A program made the position numbers and the translations under genes. Shown piece after piece: positions 24,856 through 31,999 of a stretch of DNA of 31,999 nucleotides. The DNA comes from UBA11164 sp002420085 (GTDB lineage: Bacteria > Pseudomonadota > Gammaproteobacteria > Xanthomonadales > Xanthomonadaceae), in contig DALYLJ010000015.1 in the NCBI GenBank assembly GCA_031976395.1, positions 1-31,999 of the forward strand, read 5' to 3'. The notes under the pieces were generated by a model that was given only the letters and a program-made list of their open reading frames with translations, made no database searches and was not told where the DNA came from. Numbering within the stretch: position 1 is the first letter of the stretch; each line of letters begins with the position of its first letter.

Positions 24856-26076
24856 TCAGGGATTCCAGAACCCGATCGCGAAGCCGCCACCGACCACGGT
24901 CTCCTTGCCGACCGTGGTGGCACCGGCGCTGACCCCGATCGGAATCTGCCAGAGCCGCAGCGTGCCGTTCACGCCGAGCGCGATCGCTTCCTCGCCATCG
25001 ACCACCGCGAAGCCGGTCGCCACGCGCCAACCACTGGATACCCCCGAACTGGCGGCGGCCATCATGCTTGATGCCTGACTGATCGCGGTCGAACGTGCGA
25101 TCTGCCGATCCAGACGATCGACCGCCTGTTCGAGGCCACCGATCCGGAGATCAAGCGAATTCAGCGTGTCGAGCACAGGGGCGAGTTGGTTGTCGGTATA
25201 GTCCTGTGCCTGTTGCAAGGTCCAGGCATCAGCCGCGCGCGTCTGACCAAGCGTGACTGCATCGTTGTCGGCCTCACCCTCCGCGACATTCTGGAGGCGC
25301 GTGCCGGATTCACCGGAGAACGTCAGGCTGGATTGGCTTTCATCGTCATAGCGCGTCGCCAGCGGATCACTGGTGCCATCCCGACCAGGCGGGCCTTCCG
25401 GACCCTGTGGGCCTTCCGGGCCTTCCGGGCCGTCCGGGCCTTGCGGACCCTCTGGTCCCTGTGGACCCTCCGGACCGGGGACCGGATCACCCGTGGCCGG
25501 CGGCGCCGACTCCAGCGCGGCGAGGCGGCCGTCGAGGTCGTTCAGTGCCGAACCGACATTGGTATGCACTACGCCGGACTCGAACAGGTAGCTCGGCGGC
25601 GTGAAGACACCGCCCTCCCACCGGGAGCCGCCTCCGAAGGCATCGATCAGGCCACGAACCTGGCCAACCGTCAGGGCATCGGTGTCGGCAATGCCATTGC
25701 CGACATTGGTGATCGGGCGAGGCAGCCAAGCCGAGGTGGACGCACCGGGCTCATCATCCTCGGCCCGCAGGACCGACCCGACACCGACCCGATCACCCTC
25801 GACCGGACTGCCGGCAGCCGTGGCCAGGCCAACCGACGTTTCCGGCACACTCTGAGCGATCGCGTCCTCGGTCGGCTCGACCTCGGTTTCCGCTGCCATG
25901 CACACCTCGACCGGACTGGCTGGCCCGGCCTCGATGCCGCCCACTCCCGGATCAGGGGCGGATGCGTCGGTCGGCGAGCAGACATGTGCTGCCGGATCCG
26001 AGTGGGTCGGCACGGGTTGGGCGATGGTCGGTGACACCAGGAAAAAGGTGAGGACAGCCAGACAACGCAGGTACAT
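24856..26076 (-). CDS. Small YadA-like trimeric autotransporter with collagen-like segment
   Basis: A 406-residue protein with a signal peptide (MYLRCLAVLTFFLVSPTIAQ). Two YadA-type neck motifs are visible: NVGNGIADTDALTVGQV (124-140) and NVAEGEADNDAVTLGQ (263-278). Eleven collagen-like Gly-Pro-Glu/Gln/Asp triplets lie at 201-233. A helical stalk follows at about 283-330, then a C-terminal part resembling the YadA beta-anchor (about 335-406, including SGWRVATGFAVVDGEEAIALGVNG). It should form trimers anchored in the outer membrane, with a short collagen-like rod exposed. The last residues FWNP are unusual, as anchors normally end on an aromatic. ATG 26076 has GGAG eight bases upstream; an earlier in-frame ATG is rejected. 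Confidence 0.85.
   Translation of the reverse strand: MYLRCLAVLTFFLVSPTIAQPVPTHSDPAAHVCSPTDASAPDPGVGGIEAGPASPVEVCMAAETEVEPTEDAIAQSVPETSVGLATAAGSPVEGDRVGVGSVLRAEDDEPGASTSAWLPRPITNVGNGIADTDALTVGQVRGLIDAFGGGSRWEGGVFTPPSYLFESGVVHTNVGSALNDLDGRLAALESAPPATGDPVPGPEGPQGPEGPQGPDGPEGPEGPQGPEGPPGRDGTSDPLATRYDDESQSSLTFSGESGTRLQNVAEGEADNDAVTLGQTRAADAWTLQQAQDYTDNQLAPVLDTLNSLDLRIGGLEQAVDRLDRQIARSTAISQASSMMAAASSGVSSGWRVATGFAVVDGEEAIALGVNGTLRLWQIPIGVSAGATTVGKETVVGGGFAIGFWNP
25375..25476 (-). repeat. 9-bp-periodic repeat encoding Gly-Pro-X triplets
   Basis: This stretch encodes residues 201-234, with Gly at every third position and Pro almost always following. The DNA is nearly repetitive (GGNCCNGAN-type codon triplets), so copy number could vary by slippage or recombination between strains, changing rod length in 3-residue steps without losing frame. 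Confidence 0.85.
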
Positions 26077-26287
26077 GGAGACGACTCCTGATCGGGTGGT
26101 GGTGGGCCGGCACGTGCTGCGAACCGGTTCCGACAGGAGGTGCCGCAAGCGGCCGTGGAGTCGCACGACGGATCGATGCCCGGCACAGGGCATCGACCGC
26201 TGGCAAGGTCATCTTTCGACTGCCGGCCCGGCGCCAGACGGGCCTGGCGGCGGGATGGCGATCGGACGCTGTCCGATCCCCGACGCC

Positions 26288-27178
26288 TCAATACAGCGCC
26301 GGTTGCCCGGCCGGTCGGGTCTTGAACCGGCGGTGCTGCCAGAGGTATTGCGCCGGCCAACGCCGGACGCGCGCTTCCAGGGCAGCCATGTAGCGAGCGG
26401 CTTCCTGGGCAGGGGCGGCATCGGCGATGCCGGCCAGCGCCGGCTCGATCTCGACCACGTAGCGACCAGGCGTCGGACGCCAGGCCCAGATCGGCAGCAC
26501 CTGGGCGCCGCTGAGTCGGGCCAGGGCCGGGGTGATCGCCAGGGTCGAGGCCGGGATGCCGAAGAATGGGACGAATTCGGCCAATTGATTGCTGTCCTGG
26601 TCGCCGATCAGCACGACGATCCGGTTCTCGCGCAATGCCCGCACCACCCCACGCAAGTCTTTCTTGTCGAGCAGGCGGTCGATGAAACGATGGCGTCCGG
26701 CTGCGACGACCGCCTGCAAGCCGGCGCTGGTGTGGCGGCGGGCCAGGCTGTCGAACCGATGGCCGAGCCGTTCGGCCAGGATGCGCGCCCCCAGTTCCAT
26801 CGGCAATTGATGGCTGGCCAGCAGGAGCGCGCCTCGGCCCTGGGCCAGCGCAGCATGCAGATGATGCAGGCCCTGAACCTCGCCCAGCGCCAGGATCCGA
26901 TCGCGATCGCCATACCAGGCCAGCAGGTTTTCCAGCACCGCCGTCATTGCGCCAGCCATCGCATCATCAAGCAGATGCTGGCGGGCCTGCCGGTCCGACT
27001 CCGGGAAACACAGGTCGAGGTTGCGCGCAGCGATCCGCCGCCGCCGTCGCAGTGCCGGGGCCAGCAGACGAGCCAGCCATCGACCGAGGCCGGGCAGGCG
27101 ATCGGCCGGCAGCCGCGACGCCCATCGCCCCAGGACCGCCAGGGCGCGCCCGATCCGACCCGGTCTGGCCGGACTCAC
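26288..27178 (-). CDS. LpxL/HtrB-family lipid A acyltransferase
   Basis: This inner-membrane enzyme adds a secondary acyl chain to lipid A. The protein has 296 residues. The catalytic HX4E pair is His123 and Glu128 in ASHQLPMELGARI. The conserved LLDKKDLRGVVRALREN and VVLIGDQDS...FVPFFG blocks follow, and the C-terminal YLWQHRRFKTRP is typical. I chose the GTG at 27178, which overlaps the stop of the O-antigen-ligase-like gene (GTGA), because upstream sequence in this frame is antisense to that gene. It could be an LpxL, LpxM or LpxP type; not separable by eye. Confidence 0.9.
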   Translation of the reverse strand: MSPARPGRIGRALAVLGRWASRLPADRLPGLGRWLARLLAPALRRRRRIAARNLDLCFPESDRQARQHLLDDAMAGAMTAVLENLLAWYGDRDRILALGEVQGLHHLHAALAQGRGALLLASHQLPMELGARILAERLGHRFDSLARRHTSAGLQAVVAAGRHRFIDRLLDKKDLRGVVRALRENRIVVLIGDQDSNQLAEFVPFFGIPASTLAITPALARLSGAQVLPIWAWRPTPGRYVVEIEPALAGIADAAPAQEAARYMAALEARVRRWPAQYLWQHRRFKTRPAGQPALY

Positions 27179-28419
27179 GACCGCTCGGAATTCTCGGCCG
27201 CCATCAGCGAACCGGCATACAGGGCCGCCAGCAGCAGGGTCAGGCCACCCCAGAAGGTCGAATAGAAGGCCAGGTGGGTGTTGAACGGAAACACGGTCAC
27301 CGCCAGTGCCATGGCAGGAATCCGGGCGCGTTGGCGCGCCTCCGGACTCGACCATTTCCAGGCCCGCCAGGCCAGCGCCACTCCGGCCAACCAGATCAGC
27401 AAGCCGATGCTGCCAGTCTCGCTGGCCACTTCGAGCACGATCTGATGGGCGTGGAAGGCGCCGTCGTGATCGCCCTGGAGCCAGGGGTCGTCGGCCGGGG
27501 CATGGCCGGCATAGGCGTCCCGAAAGCCGCGCACGCCGACGCCATTGATTGGATGCTCCTGATACATCCGGATCGCGGCTCGCCAGATCGGCAGCCGGCC
27601 GGACAAGGCATGGTCGAGGCCGGCCTCACCACCGACCAGCACTTCGGCGGTCCGCTCCAGGCGTCCCTGCAAGCGCTCGGAAAACAGGGCAGCCGTCGCC
27701 GCCAGCACCAGGGTGGCCAGCCCGACACGCAGGCTGAAGCGCCAGCCGAAACGATGCACGGCCGCCACCGCCAGCACCACCGACAGGGTCAGCCAGGCCG
27801 CCCGGGCGCCGGCCATCAGGACCACGGCGACCAGCAGGGCAGCGATCGCCAGCCATCCCGCGCTGCCGGCAAGACGACCACCGACATGCAGGAGAAAGGG
27901 CGCCAGACTGGCCAGAACTAGTCCCAGCTTGGGGTTGCCGGCACCAAACACGCCGGTCAGCCGCTCGGCATCCGAGACCCCGCCGAGACTGATGTTGAAC
28001 AGGGCCTGGGCCATGCCGTCGAGCAGCCAGATGCCAGCGACCACGCCGATGCCGCCGAGGGTGATCCGGCGTCCGCGTTCGGTCGCGACGGCCATCGCCA
28101 CCAGCCAGAGAAACGGCAGATAACGGAGATCGACCAGGGCCTCGCGTGCGGCGCGGGCAGGATTGACGCTGACCGGGGCCGACAGCATCTCCGGCAGCCA
28201 GTAGGTCAGAAACATCGCCGAGGTCAAAGCCCAGGCACCCCGCGTCAGCAGTTCGGTGCCCCCCTGGAAGCGCCGCCAGGCCAGCGCGGCCAGGGCGAAC
28301 AGGGCTCCGAGCGACAGCACCGCTTCGGCGATGCCGACCGTCGGCCACAGCGCGACCTGGGCCACGACCCACCAGGGCGCCCAGCGAAAGACCCGTTCAG
28401 TGGTGGCAGAGGCGGGCAT
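27175..28419 (-). CDS. O-antigen ligase/polymerase-like membrane protein (Wzy_C family)
   Basis: A 414-residue protein with about ten hydrophobic helices and a large periplasmic loop containing GVGVRGFRDAYAGHAP and HDGAFHAHQIVLEVASETG. The GxG-F and H-N/H-I-x-L-E patterns are typical of the Wzy_C/WaaL superfamily that joins or polymerises O-antigen at the periplasmic face. Start ATG 28419 (MPASATTERVFRW) has GGAG four bases upstream and overlaps the end of the glycosyltransferase gene by 23 bp. The next gene (LpxL-like) begins within its stop codon. Whether it is a ligase or a polymerase is open. Confidence 0.85.
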   Translation of the reverse strand: MPASATTERVFRWAPWWVVAQVALWPTVGIAEAVLSLGALFALAALAWRRFQGGTELLTRGAWALTSAMFLTYWLPEMLSAPVSVNPARAAREALVDLRYLPFLWLVAMAVATERGRRITLGGIGVVAGIWLLDGMAQALFNISLGGVSDAERLTGVFGAGNPKLGLVLASLAPFLLHVGGRLAGSAGWLAIAALLVAVVLMAGARAAWLTLSVVLAVAAVHRFGWRFSLRVGLATLVLAATAALFSERLQGRLERTAEVLVGGEAGLDHALSGRLPIWRAAIRMYQEHPINGVGVRGFRDAYAGHAPADDPWLQGDHDGAFHAHQIVLEVASETGSIGLLIWLAGVALAWRAWKWSSPEARQRARIPAMALAVTVFPFNTHLAFYSTFWGGLTLLLAALYAGSLMAAENSERS

Positions 28420-29512
28420 ACAACTCCAGCGTTCGATCCTGCATCCGGGCCAGGGTGTAGGGAATGGTAACCGGCCCAGGGCCAGGCTCGGCGAGGACAT
28501 CGATCACCCGCGCCAGCAGCGCATCGCGATCGAATGGCGGCACCGCGCCACGTGGTTGCAATTCAGCCAGCAATTCGCCGACCCCGCCCTGCGCCCAGCC
28601 GACCACCGGGCGGCCGGTCGCCAACGCCTCCAACACGGTGCGCCCGAATGCTTCCGGCCGCTCGGACAGTTGCAACACCAGGTCCGAGGCGGCATACCAG
28701 GTGGCCATCGCACTGCTCGGCGGCAAGGGATGCAGGCGATCGCCAACCCCGGCCTCGGCGGCCTGCCGCCGCAGTTCGATGAGGTAACGCTCGCGTCCAG
28801 CCTGGACCGCGCCCGGCATGGCCAGGTGGACATCGAGCCCGTGCCGACGCAATCCACAGAGCAGATCGATGGCAAACCGATGGCCCTTGAGTCGGGTGGC
28901 ACGCGCTGGCAGCAGCAGGCAACGACTGTTCGGAGGAAACGGCAGCGAAATCGGTGATCCGGAACCGGCCAGACGCCAGCGGACCGCCAGCGGCGGATCA
29001 GGACATCGGGGGAAGGCATTCGGATCGATGCCGCGCGGAATCACCACCAGGCGATCCGGATCGAGGTCGTGGTAGTGGTCCAGGACGTGCCGGCGCACGG
29101 TTTCCGAGACGCAGATGCTCGGCTGGCCCTGGGTCAGGATGCGGCTGTAACGGCTCGGCGAGTTCAGTCCGTGGATGGTGGTCACGAACTGCGGTCGCGG
29201 CCGCAGGCCGGCCAGTGCCCACCAGGCCAGCCAGGCCGGCAGCCGCGAGCGGGCGTGGACGATGTCGGCATCGGCGATCAGGCGCCGAAGTGGGCGATGG
29301 CGGAACAGGGTGATCGGTGATTTCCGGCCGATGTCGAGCCGGTGGTGTTCGGCACCTGCCGCCAGCAGGTCCGGAACCAGGCGGCCGCCGGCCGAGACCA
29401 CCCGCGCCCGATGTCCGGCAGCAACCAGGGCAGCAGCGATTTCCAGGGTTGAACGCTCGACACCACCGGCATCCAGGGCCGGCAGCACCTGCACCACGGT
29501 CAGCCCTGACAC
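28397..29512 (-). CDS. Glycosyltransferase, GT4/GT-B fold
   Basis: A 371-residue cytosolic glycosyltransferase. The N-terminal half opens with TVVQVLPALDAGGVERSTLEIA, a common GT4 start. The C-terminal half contains the E-x7-E-type donor-site block ERPEAFGRTVLEALATGRPVVGWAQGG. It has no signal peptide. Its genetic neighbours (O-antigen-ligase-like, lipid A acyltransferase) suggest a step in lipopolysaccharide core or polysaccharide assembly; donor and acceptor are unknown. The start is GTG 29512 with a weak Shine-Dalgarno, 15 bp after the zinc-finger gene. Confidence 0.9.
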   Translation of the reverse strand: MSGLTVVQVLPALDAGGVERSTLEIAAALVAAGHRARVVSAGGRLVPDLLAAGAEHHRLDIGRKSPITLFRHRPLRRLIADADIVHARSRLPAWLAWWALAGLRPRPQFVTTIHGLNSPSRYSRILTQGQPSICVSETVRRHVLDHYHDLDPDRLVVIPRGIDPNAFPRCPDPPLAVRWRLAGSGSPISLPFPPNSRCLLLPARATRLKGHRFAIDLLCGLRRHGLDVHLAMPGAVQAGRERYLIELRRQAAEAGVGDRLHPLPPSSAMATWYAASDLVLQLSERPEAFGRTVLEALATGRPVVGWAQGGVGELLAELQPRGAVPPFDRDALLARVIDVLAEPGPGPVTIPYTLARMQDRTLELYARLCHH

Positions 29513-29527
29513 CCGCGTGCGCCGGCC

Positions 29528-29728
29528 TCAGTCCGCCAGCACGAAGTGGGCGCCGCAATACGGGCAGCGTGCTTCGCCTTCGGCTTCGATCGGCAGATAG
29601 ACCCGCGGATGGGAGTTCCAGAGGGTCATGTCCGGGGTCGGACAACTCAGCGGCAGGTCGGCACGATGAACCGTGTAGGTCTTCTCGGCATTGGCCGGCT
29701 GCAACGGGGTGGCAGGCGTGGCGGGCAT
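29528..29728 (-). CDS. Small CHCC-type zinc-finger protein
   Basis: A 66-residue protein. The C-terminal half carries the zf-CHCC pattern: a Cys in LSCPTPD, a His in SHPRVYLPI, then CPYCGAHFVL supplying the last two cysteines. The domain is shared with a mitochondrial complex I subunit (NDUFS6); the role of the stand-alone bacterial form is not settled. ATG 29728 gives the normal short product; an upstream in-frame ATG would add 55 residues of non-family sequence and is rejected. It is followed closely by the glycosyltransferase gene. Confidence 0.88.
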   Translation of the reverse strand: MPATPATPLQPANAEKTYTVHRADLPLSCPTPDMTLWNSHPRVYLPIEAEGEARCPYCGAHFVLAD

Positions 29729-29837
29729 GTCGGCGGTGGTCAGGGAACGATGCCGCCAGTTTACACCGGCGACACCGCTCCAACCGCTGACCGGCCGGCC
29801 ATTCGCGCCGTATCGGATCGAATGGCCGCCGGGCGCA

Positions 29838-30419
29838 TCACTCGCTGGCCGGATCGGCCTCGACATTGATGCGGAAGCTGACCTCGTCGCCAACCGGGCC
29901 GACCAGGAAGTTCATGCCCCACTCGGAACGCTTGAGCACGCCGGTGGCGGTGAATCCGGCATGCGGCTTGCCGGACATCGGATGGTCGGCGATCTTGTTG
30001 ACGACCACATCCAGGGTGACCGGCCGGGTCTGATCGAGCAGGGTCAGGTTGCCGGTCACGCTCAGGCGGTTGTCGCCGGCCGCCGCCACCGAGGTGCTCT
30101 CGAAACGCAGTTTCGGGAAGGCTTCGACATTGAAGAAATCAGCATTCCGGAGGTGGCCGTCGATGCCGTCGTGGTTCATGTCGACACTGGCAGCGTCGAT
30201 GACTGCGGTGACCGAGGAGTTGGCGAGATTATCGCGATCGAGCCGCAGTTCGCCCTCGACCCCACGGAACTGGCCGGTCAGATCGGTGAACCCGAGGTGG
30301 TTGACGGTGAACAGCACCTGGGTGTGGGCGGCATCGAACGTCCAGCGTTCAGCCGCCTGGGCGGAGTTGAGGGAACCAGCGGCAAACAGGCTGGCGGCCA
30401 GGGCAATGGACTTCATCAT
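29838..30419 (-). CDS. YceI-family periplasmic lipocalin-like protein
   Basis: A 193-residue protein with a signal peptide (MMKSIALAASLFAAGSLNSAQA, cleavage after AQA). The mature part begins AERWTFDAAHTQVLFTVNHLG, the typical YceI opening. It includes DMNHDGIDGHLRNADFFNVEAFPKLRF split over residues ~80-110, and ends KRSEWGMNFLVGPVGDEVSFRINVEA. YceI proteins have a lipocalin-like barrel that binds isoprenoid-type lipids such as polyprenols or quinones. GGAGAG lies eight bases before ATG 30419. It shares no obvious operon partner; an 87-bp gap follows the nitroreductase stop. Confidence 0.93.
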   Translation of the reverse strand: MMKSIALAASLFAAGSLNSAQAAERWTFDAAHTQVLFTVNHLGFTDLTGQFRGVEGELRLDRDNLANSSVTAVIDAASVDMNHDGIDGHLRNADFFNVEAFPKLRFESTSVAAAGDNRLSVTGNLTLLDQTRPVTLDVVVNKIADHPMSGKPHAGFTATGVLKRSEWGMNFLVGPVGDEVSFRINVEADPASE

Positions 30420-30505
30420 GAGCAGGTCTCTCCGTTGTCGGTGGGTGGCCGACCGATCGTGGCGAAAGAATCCGAAATCGTCCGATCGGCCGGTGCAGCG
30501 GGGGG

Positions 30506-31096
30506 TCAAAGTATCCGGCATGCCTCGTCAAAGGCCAGTCGTGGCGAACGCGGAAACAGCGCGGCCGGGTCGCCATAGCCGAGGTTGCACAGGAAGTTGG
30601 AACGGATCGCGCTGCCGGCAAAGAATTCGGCATCGACAGCGGCATTATCGAAACCCGACATCGGGCCGCAGTCCAGACCCAGTGCGCGCGCCGCCAGCAT
30701 CAGATAGGCGCCCTGGAGGGTGCCGTTGCGGAAGGCGGCCGAATCGATCAGCGGCTGGTTGCCGACGAACCAGGCGCGGGCATCGGTGTGCGGGAACAGG
30801 TAGGGCAGTTTTTCGTAGAAGGCCAGATCGTGGCCGATCACCACGGTCACCGGGGCGGCCAGCGTCTTGCCACGATTGCCTTCATCGAGCAGGGGCAACA
30901 GGCGCTGCTTGGCCTCGGACGAGGTGATGAACAGAAACCGGGCCGGCGAGATGTTGGCGCTGGTCGGCCCCCACTTGAGCAGTTCATAGAGCCGATGCAG
31001 CAGGTCCGGCTCGACCGGGCGATCGAGCCAGGCATTGTGGGTGCGGGCGGTGCGGAAGAGCCGATCCAGGGCATCCGCAGCAAGCGATGCAGTCAT
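30506..31096 (-). CDS. RutE-like nitroreductase-family oxidoreductase
   Basis: A 196-residue FMN-dependent nitroreductase-fold enzyme. The opening FRTARTHNAWLDRPV, then LLKWGPTSANISPARFLF, is the RutE (malonic semialdehyde / 3-hydroxypropionate pathway) type; other signatures are ALGLDCGPMSGFD and LCNLGYGDPAALFPRSPR. RutE acts in pyrimidine breakdown, but no other rut gene is in the window, so the physiological substrate is open. The product is a normal-length cytosolic protein. ATG 31096 is the only good start. Confidence 0.9.
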   Translation of the reverse strand: MTASLAADALDRLFRTARTHNAWLDRPVEPDLLHRLYELLKWGPTSANISPARFLFITSSEAKQRLLPLLDEGNRGKTLAAPVTVVIGHDLAFYEKLPYLFPHTDARAWFVGNQPLIDSAAFRNGTLQGAYLMLAARALGLDCGPMSGFDNAAVDAEFFAGSAIRSNFLCNLGYGDPAALFPRSPRLAFDEACRIL

Positions 31097-31219
31097 GGCG
31101 AGAGTATCCGAAGGCTGGGCAGGGCCGACAGTCTAACCAAGACCACCGGGGTGCCGAGCGCCGCTCCGGACAACGCGGCGTGGCAGGGATGCAACGACCG
31201 CTCCGCCGTGCAGCCGCGC

Positions 31220-31999
31220 TCAGGACACCGCTGCGCCCGTTGTCAGCGCCTGCAATGCCTTTTCGACCCGCTCGTATTCGCGGGCCAGACGCATGGCGGC
31301 CTCGATCGGTTCGGCCAAGCGCTGCTGACGAGCGCCATGCTCGATCTCGCGCGCCAGCCCGGACAGGGTCATCGCACCCAGGTTGGCACTGGCCGATTTC
31401 AGCGAATGGGCCGGCGCCACCATCGACGGCACGTCGGTAGCGACTGCGGCGGCCTGGAGGGTCAACAGATGGCCGGGCGCGTCTTCGAGGAAGGTACTCA
31501 CCAGGCGCTGGAACTCCGCGCCCATCATCTGCCGGAGGTCGTCGATGATCTCCATGTCCAGTGCCGGAATTCGTTCGACCGCTGCTTCCTGTGCAACAGC
31601 GGGTGGCGCGACCCTGGCCGGCGCGGCTGCGGTGGCCACGCTGTCCTCCGGCTCGGGCAGCCAGCGTCGCAAGGTTCGGATCAGTTGCTCGCGGGCGACC
31701 GGCTTGGTCAGGTAGTCGTCCATGCCGGCATCAAGGCAACGCTGACGATCGCCGGCCATGGCATTGGCCGTCATCGCGATGATCGGCAGACGCTGGCCCG
31801 GCGTGCTCCGCTCGCGCTCGCGCCACTCGCGGCTGGCGGTGTAACCATCCATGACCGGCATCTGGCAATCCATCAGCACCAGGTCGAAGCGCTCGGCGGC
31901 CATGCGATCCAGCGCCTCGGAACCGTTGGCGGCGGTCTGGCAGTCGAGTCCCAGGGTGGTCAACAGCCGTCGGGCGACCATCAGGTTGACCGGGTTGTC
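31220..31999 (-). CDS. Hybrid histidine kinase, C-terminal REC-Hpt part (5' end outside window)
   Basis: The frame is open to the right edge of the window; the first visible residues DNPVNL are the middle of a receiver-domain opening, so the gene is truncated. The receiver domain has the phosphoacceptor Asp in VLMDCQMPVMDGY and the conserved Lys in DDYLTKPV. A Pro/Ala-rich linker leads to an Hpt domain with its phosphorylatable His in PAHSLKSASANLGA. This order (REC then Hpt) fits the end of a BarA/TorS-like phosphorelay kinase or a stand-alone REC-Hpt protein. The sensor part is not visible, so the signal is unknown. Confidence 0.9.
   Translation of the reverse strand, partial: DNPVNLMVARRLLTTLGLDCQTAANGSEALDRMAAERFDLVLMDCQMPVMDGYTASREWRERERSTPGQRLPIIAMTANAMAGDRQRCLDAGMDDYLTKPVAREQLIRTLRRWLPEPEDSVATAAAPARVAPPAVAQEAAVERIPALDMEIIDDLRQMMGAEFQRLVSTFLEDAPGHLLTLQAAAVATDVPSMVAPAHSLKSASANLGAMTLSGLAREIEHGARQQRLAEPIEAAMRLAREYERVEKALQALTTGAAVS

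Noticed and set aside
24685..24923. Ser-Asp / Glu-Ser dipeptide repeat proteins across the GGATTC array
   Set aside because: They arise only from translating the hexanucleotide repeat, and lie between or antisense to supported genes.

Overview
The window is high-GC chromosomal DNA, roughly two thirds G+C by eye (not computed). It most likely comes from a gammaproteobacterium of the Xanthomonadales/Lysobacterales type. The main support is the order tRNA-Gly, tRNA-Tyr, ychF, pth, rplY (long CTC-type L25), prs, tRNA-Gln, lolB and a TPR protein, divergent from hemA-prfA. Heptamer-type GGGATTC/GGGAGTC intergenic repeats fit as well. Taxonomy is inferred from gene order only.

Left part (1-9147): a conserved core block. 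On the minus strand are a TPR protein, lolB, tRNA-Gln, prs, rplY, pth, ychF, tRNA-Tyr and a tRNA-Gly cut by the window edge. On the plus strand are hemA and prfA. Two expected genes are missing from their usual slots: ispE (between lolB and prs) and prmC (after prfA).

9144-12817 (plus strand): a TPR/GT41 O-GlcNAc-transferase-like gene overlaps prfA by ATGA. It is followed by moaB, a 355-bp spacer and a PPK2-type polyphosphate kinase.

12792-24643 (minus strand): the most unusual region. Seven co-directional genes encode a substrate-binding protein fused to an OmpA peptidoglycan-binding domain, an SsuC/TauC-type permease, an SsuB/TauB-type ATPase, a two-helix membrane protein, a PspA/IM30-like coiled coil, a two-part AAA+ ATPase and a TerB-like protein. 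They are followed by a LodA-like (cysteine tryptophylquinone) oxidase and its LodB-like flavoprotein. The frame of the first gene stays open far upstream, so it may encode one protein with a cytosolic coiled coil, a membrane helix, a periplasmic ligand-binding domain and a wall anchor. My inference is an envelope-sensing or envelope-maintenance system in which an ABC importer module, a PspA-like membrane effector and an AAA+ remodeller act together.

24856-31999 (minus strand): cell-surface genes. These are a small trimeric autotransporter with a collagen-like stretch, then (in reverse order of transcription) an LpxL-type acyltransferase, an O-antigen-ligase-like protein, a GT4 glycosyltransferase and a CHCC zinc-finger protein. 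Beyond them lie a YceI protein, a RutE-like nitroreductase and the REC-Hpt end of a hybrid histidine kinase that runs off the window.

No CRISPR array, rRNA or intact insertion sequence was seen.
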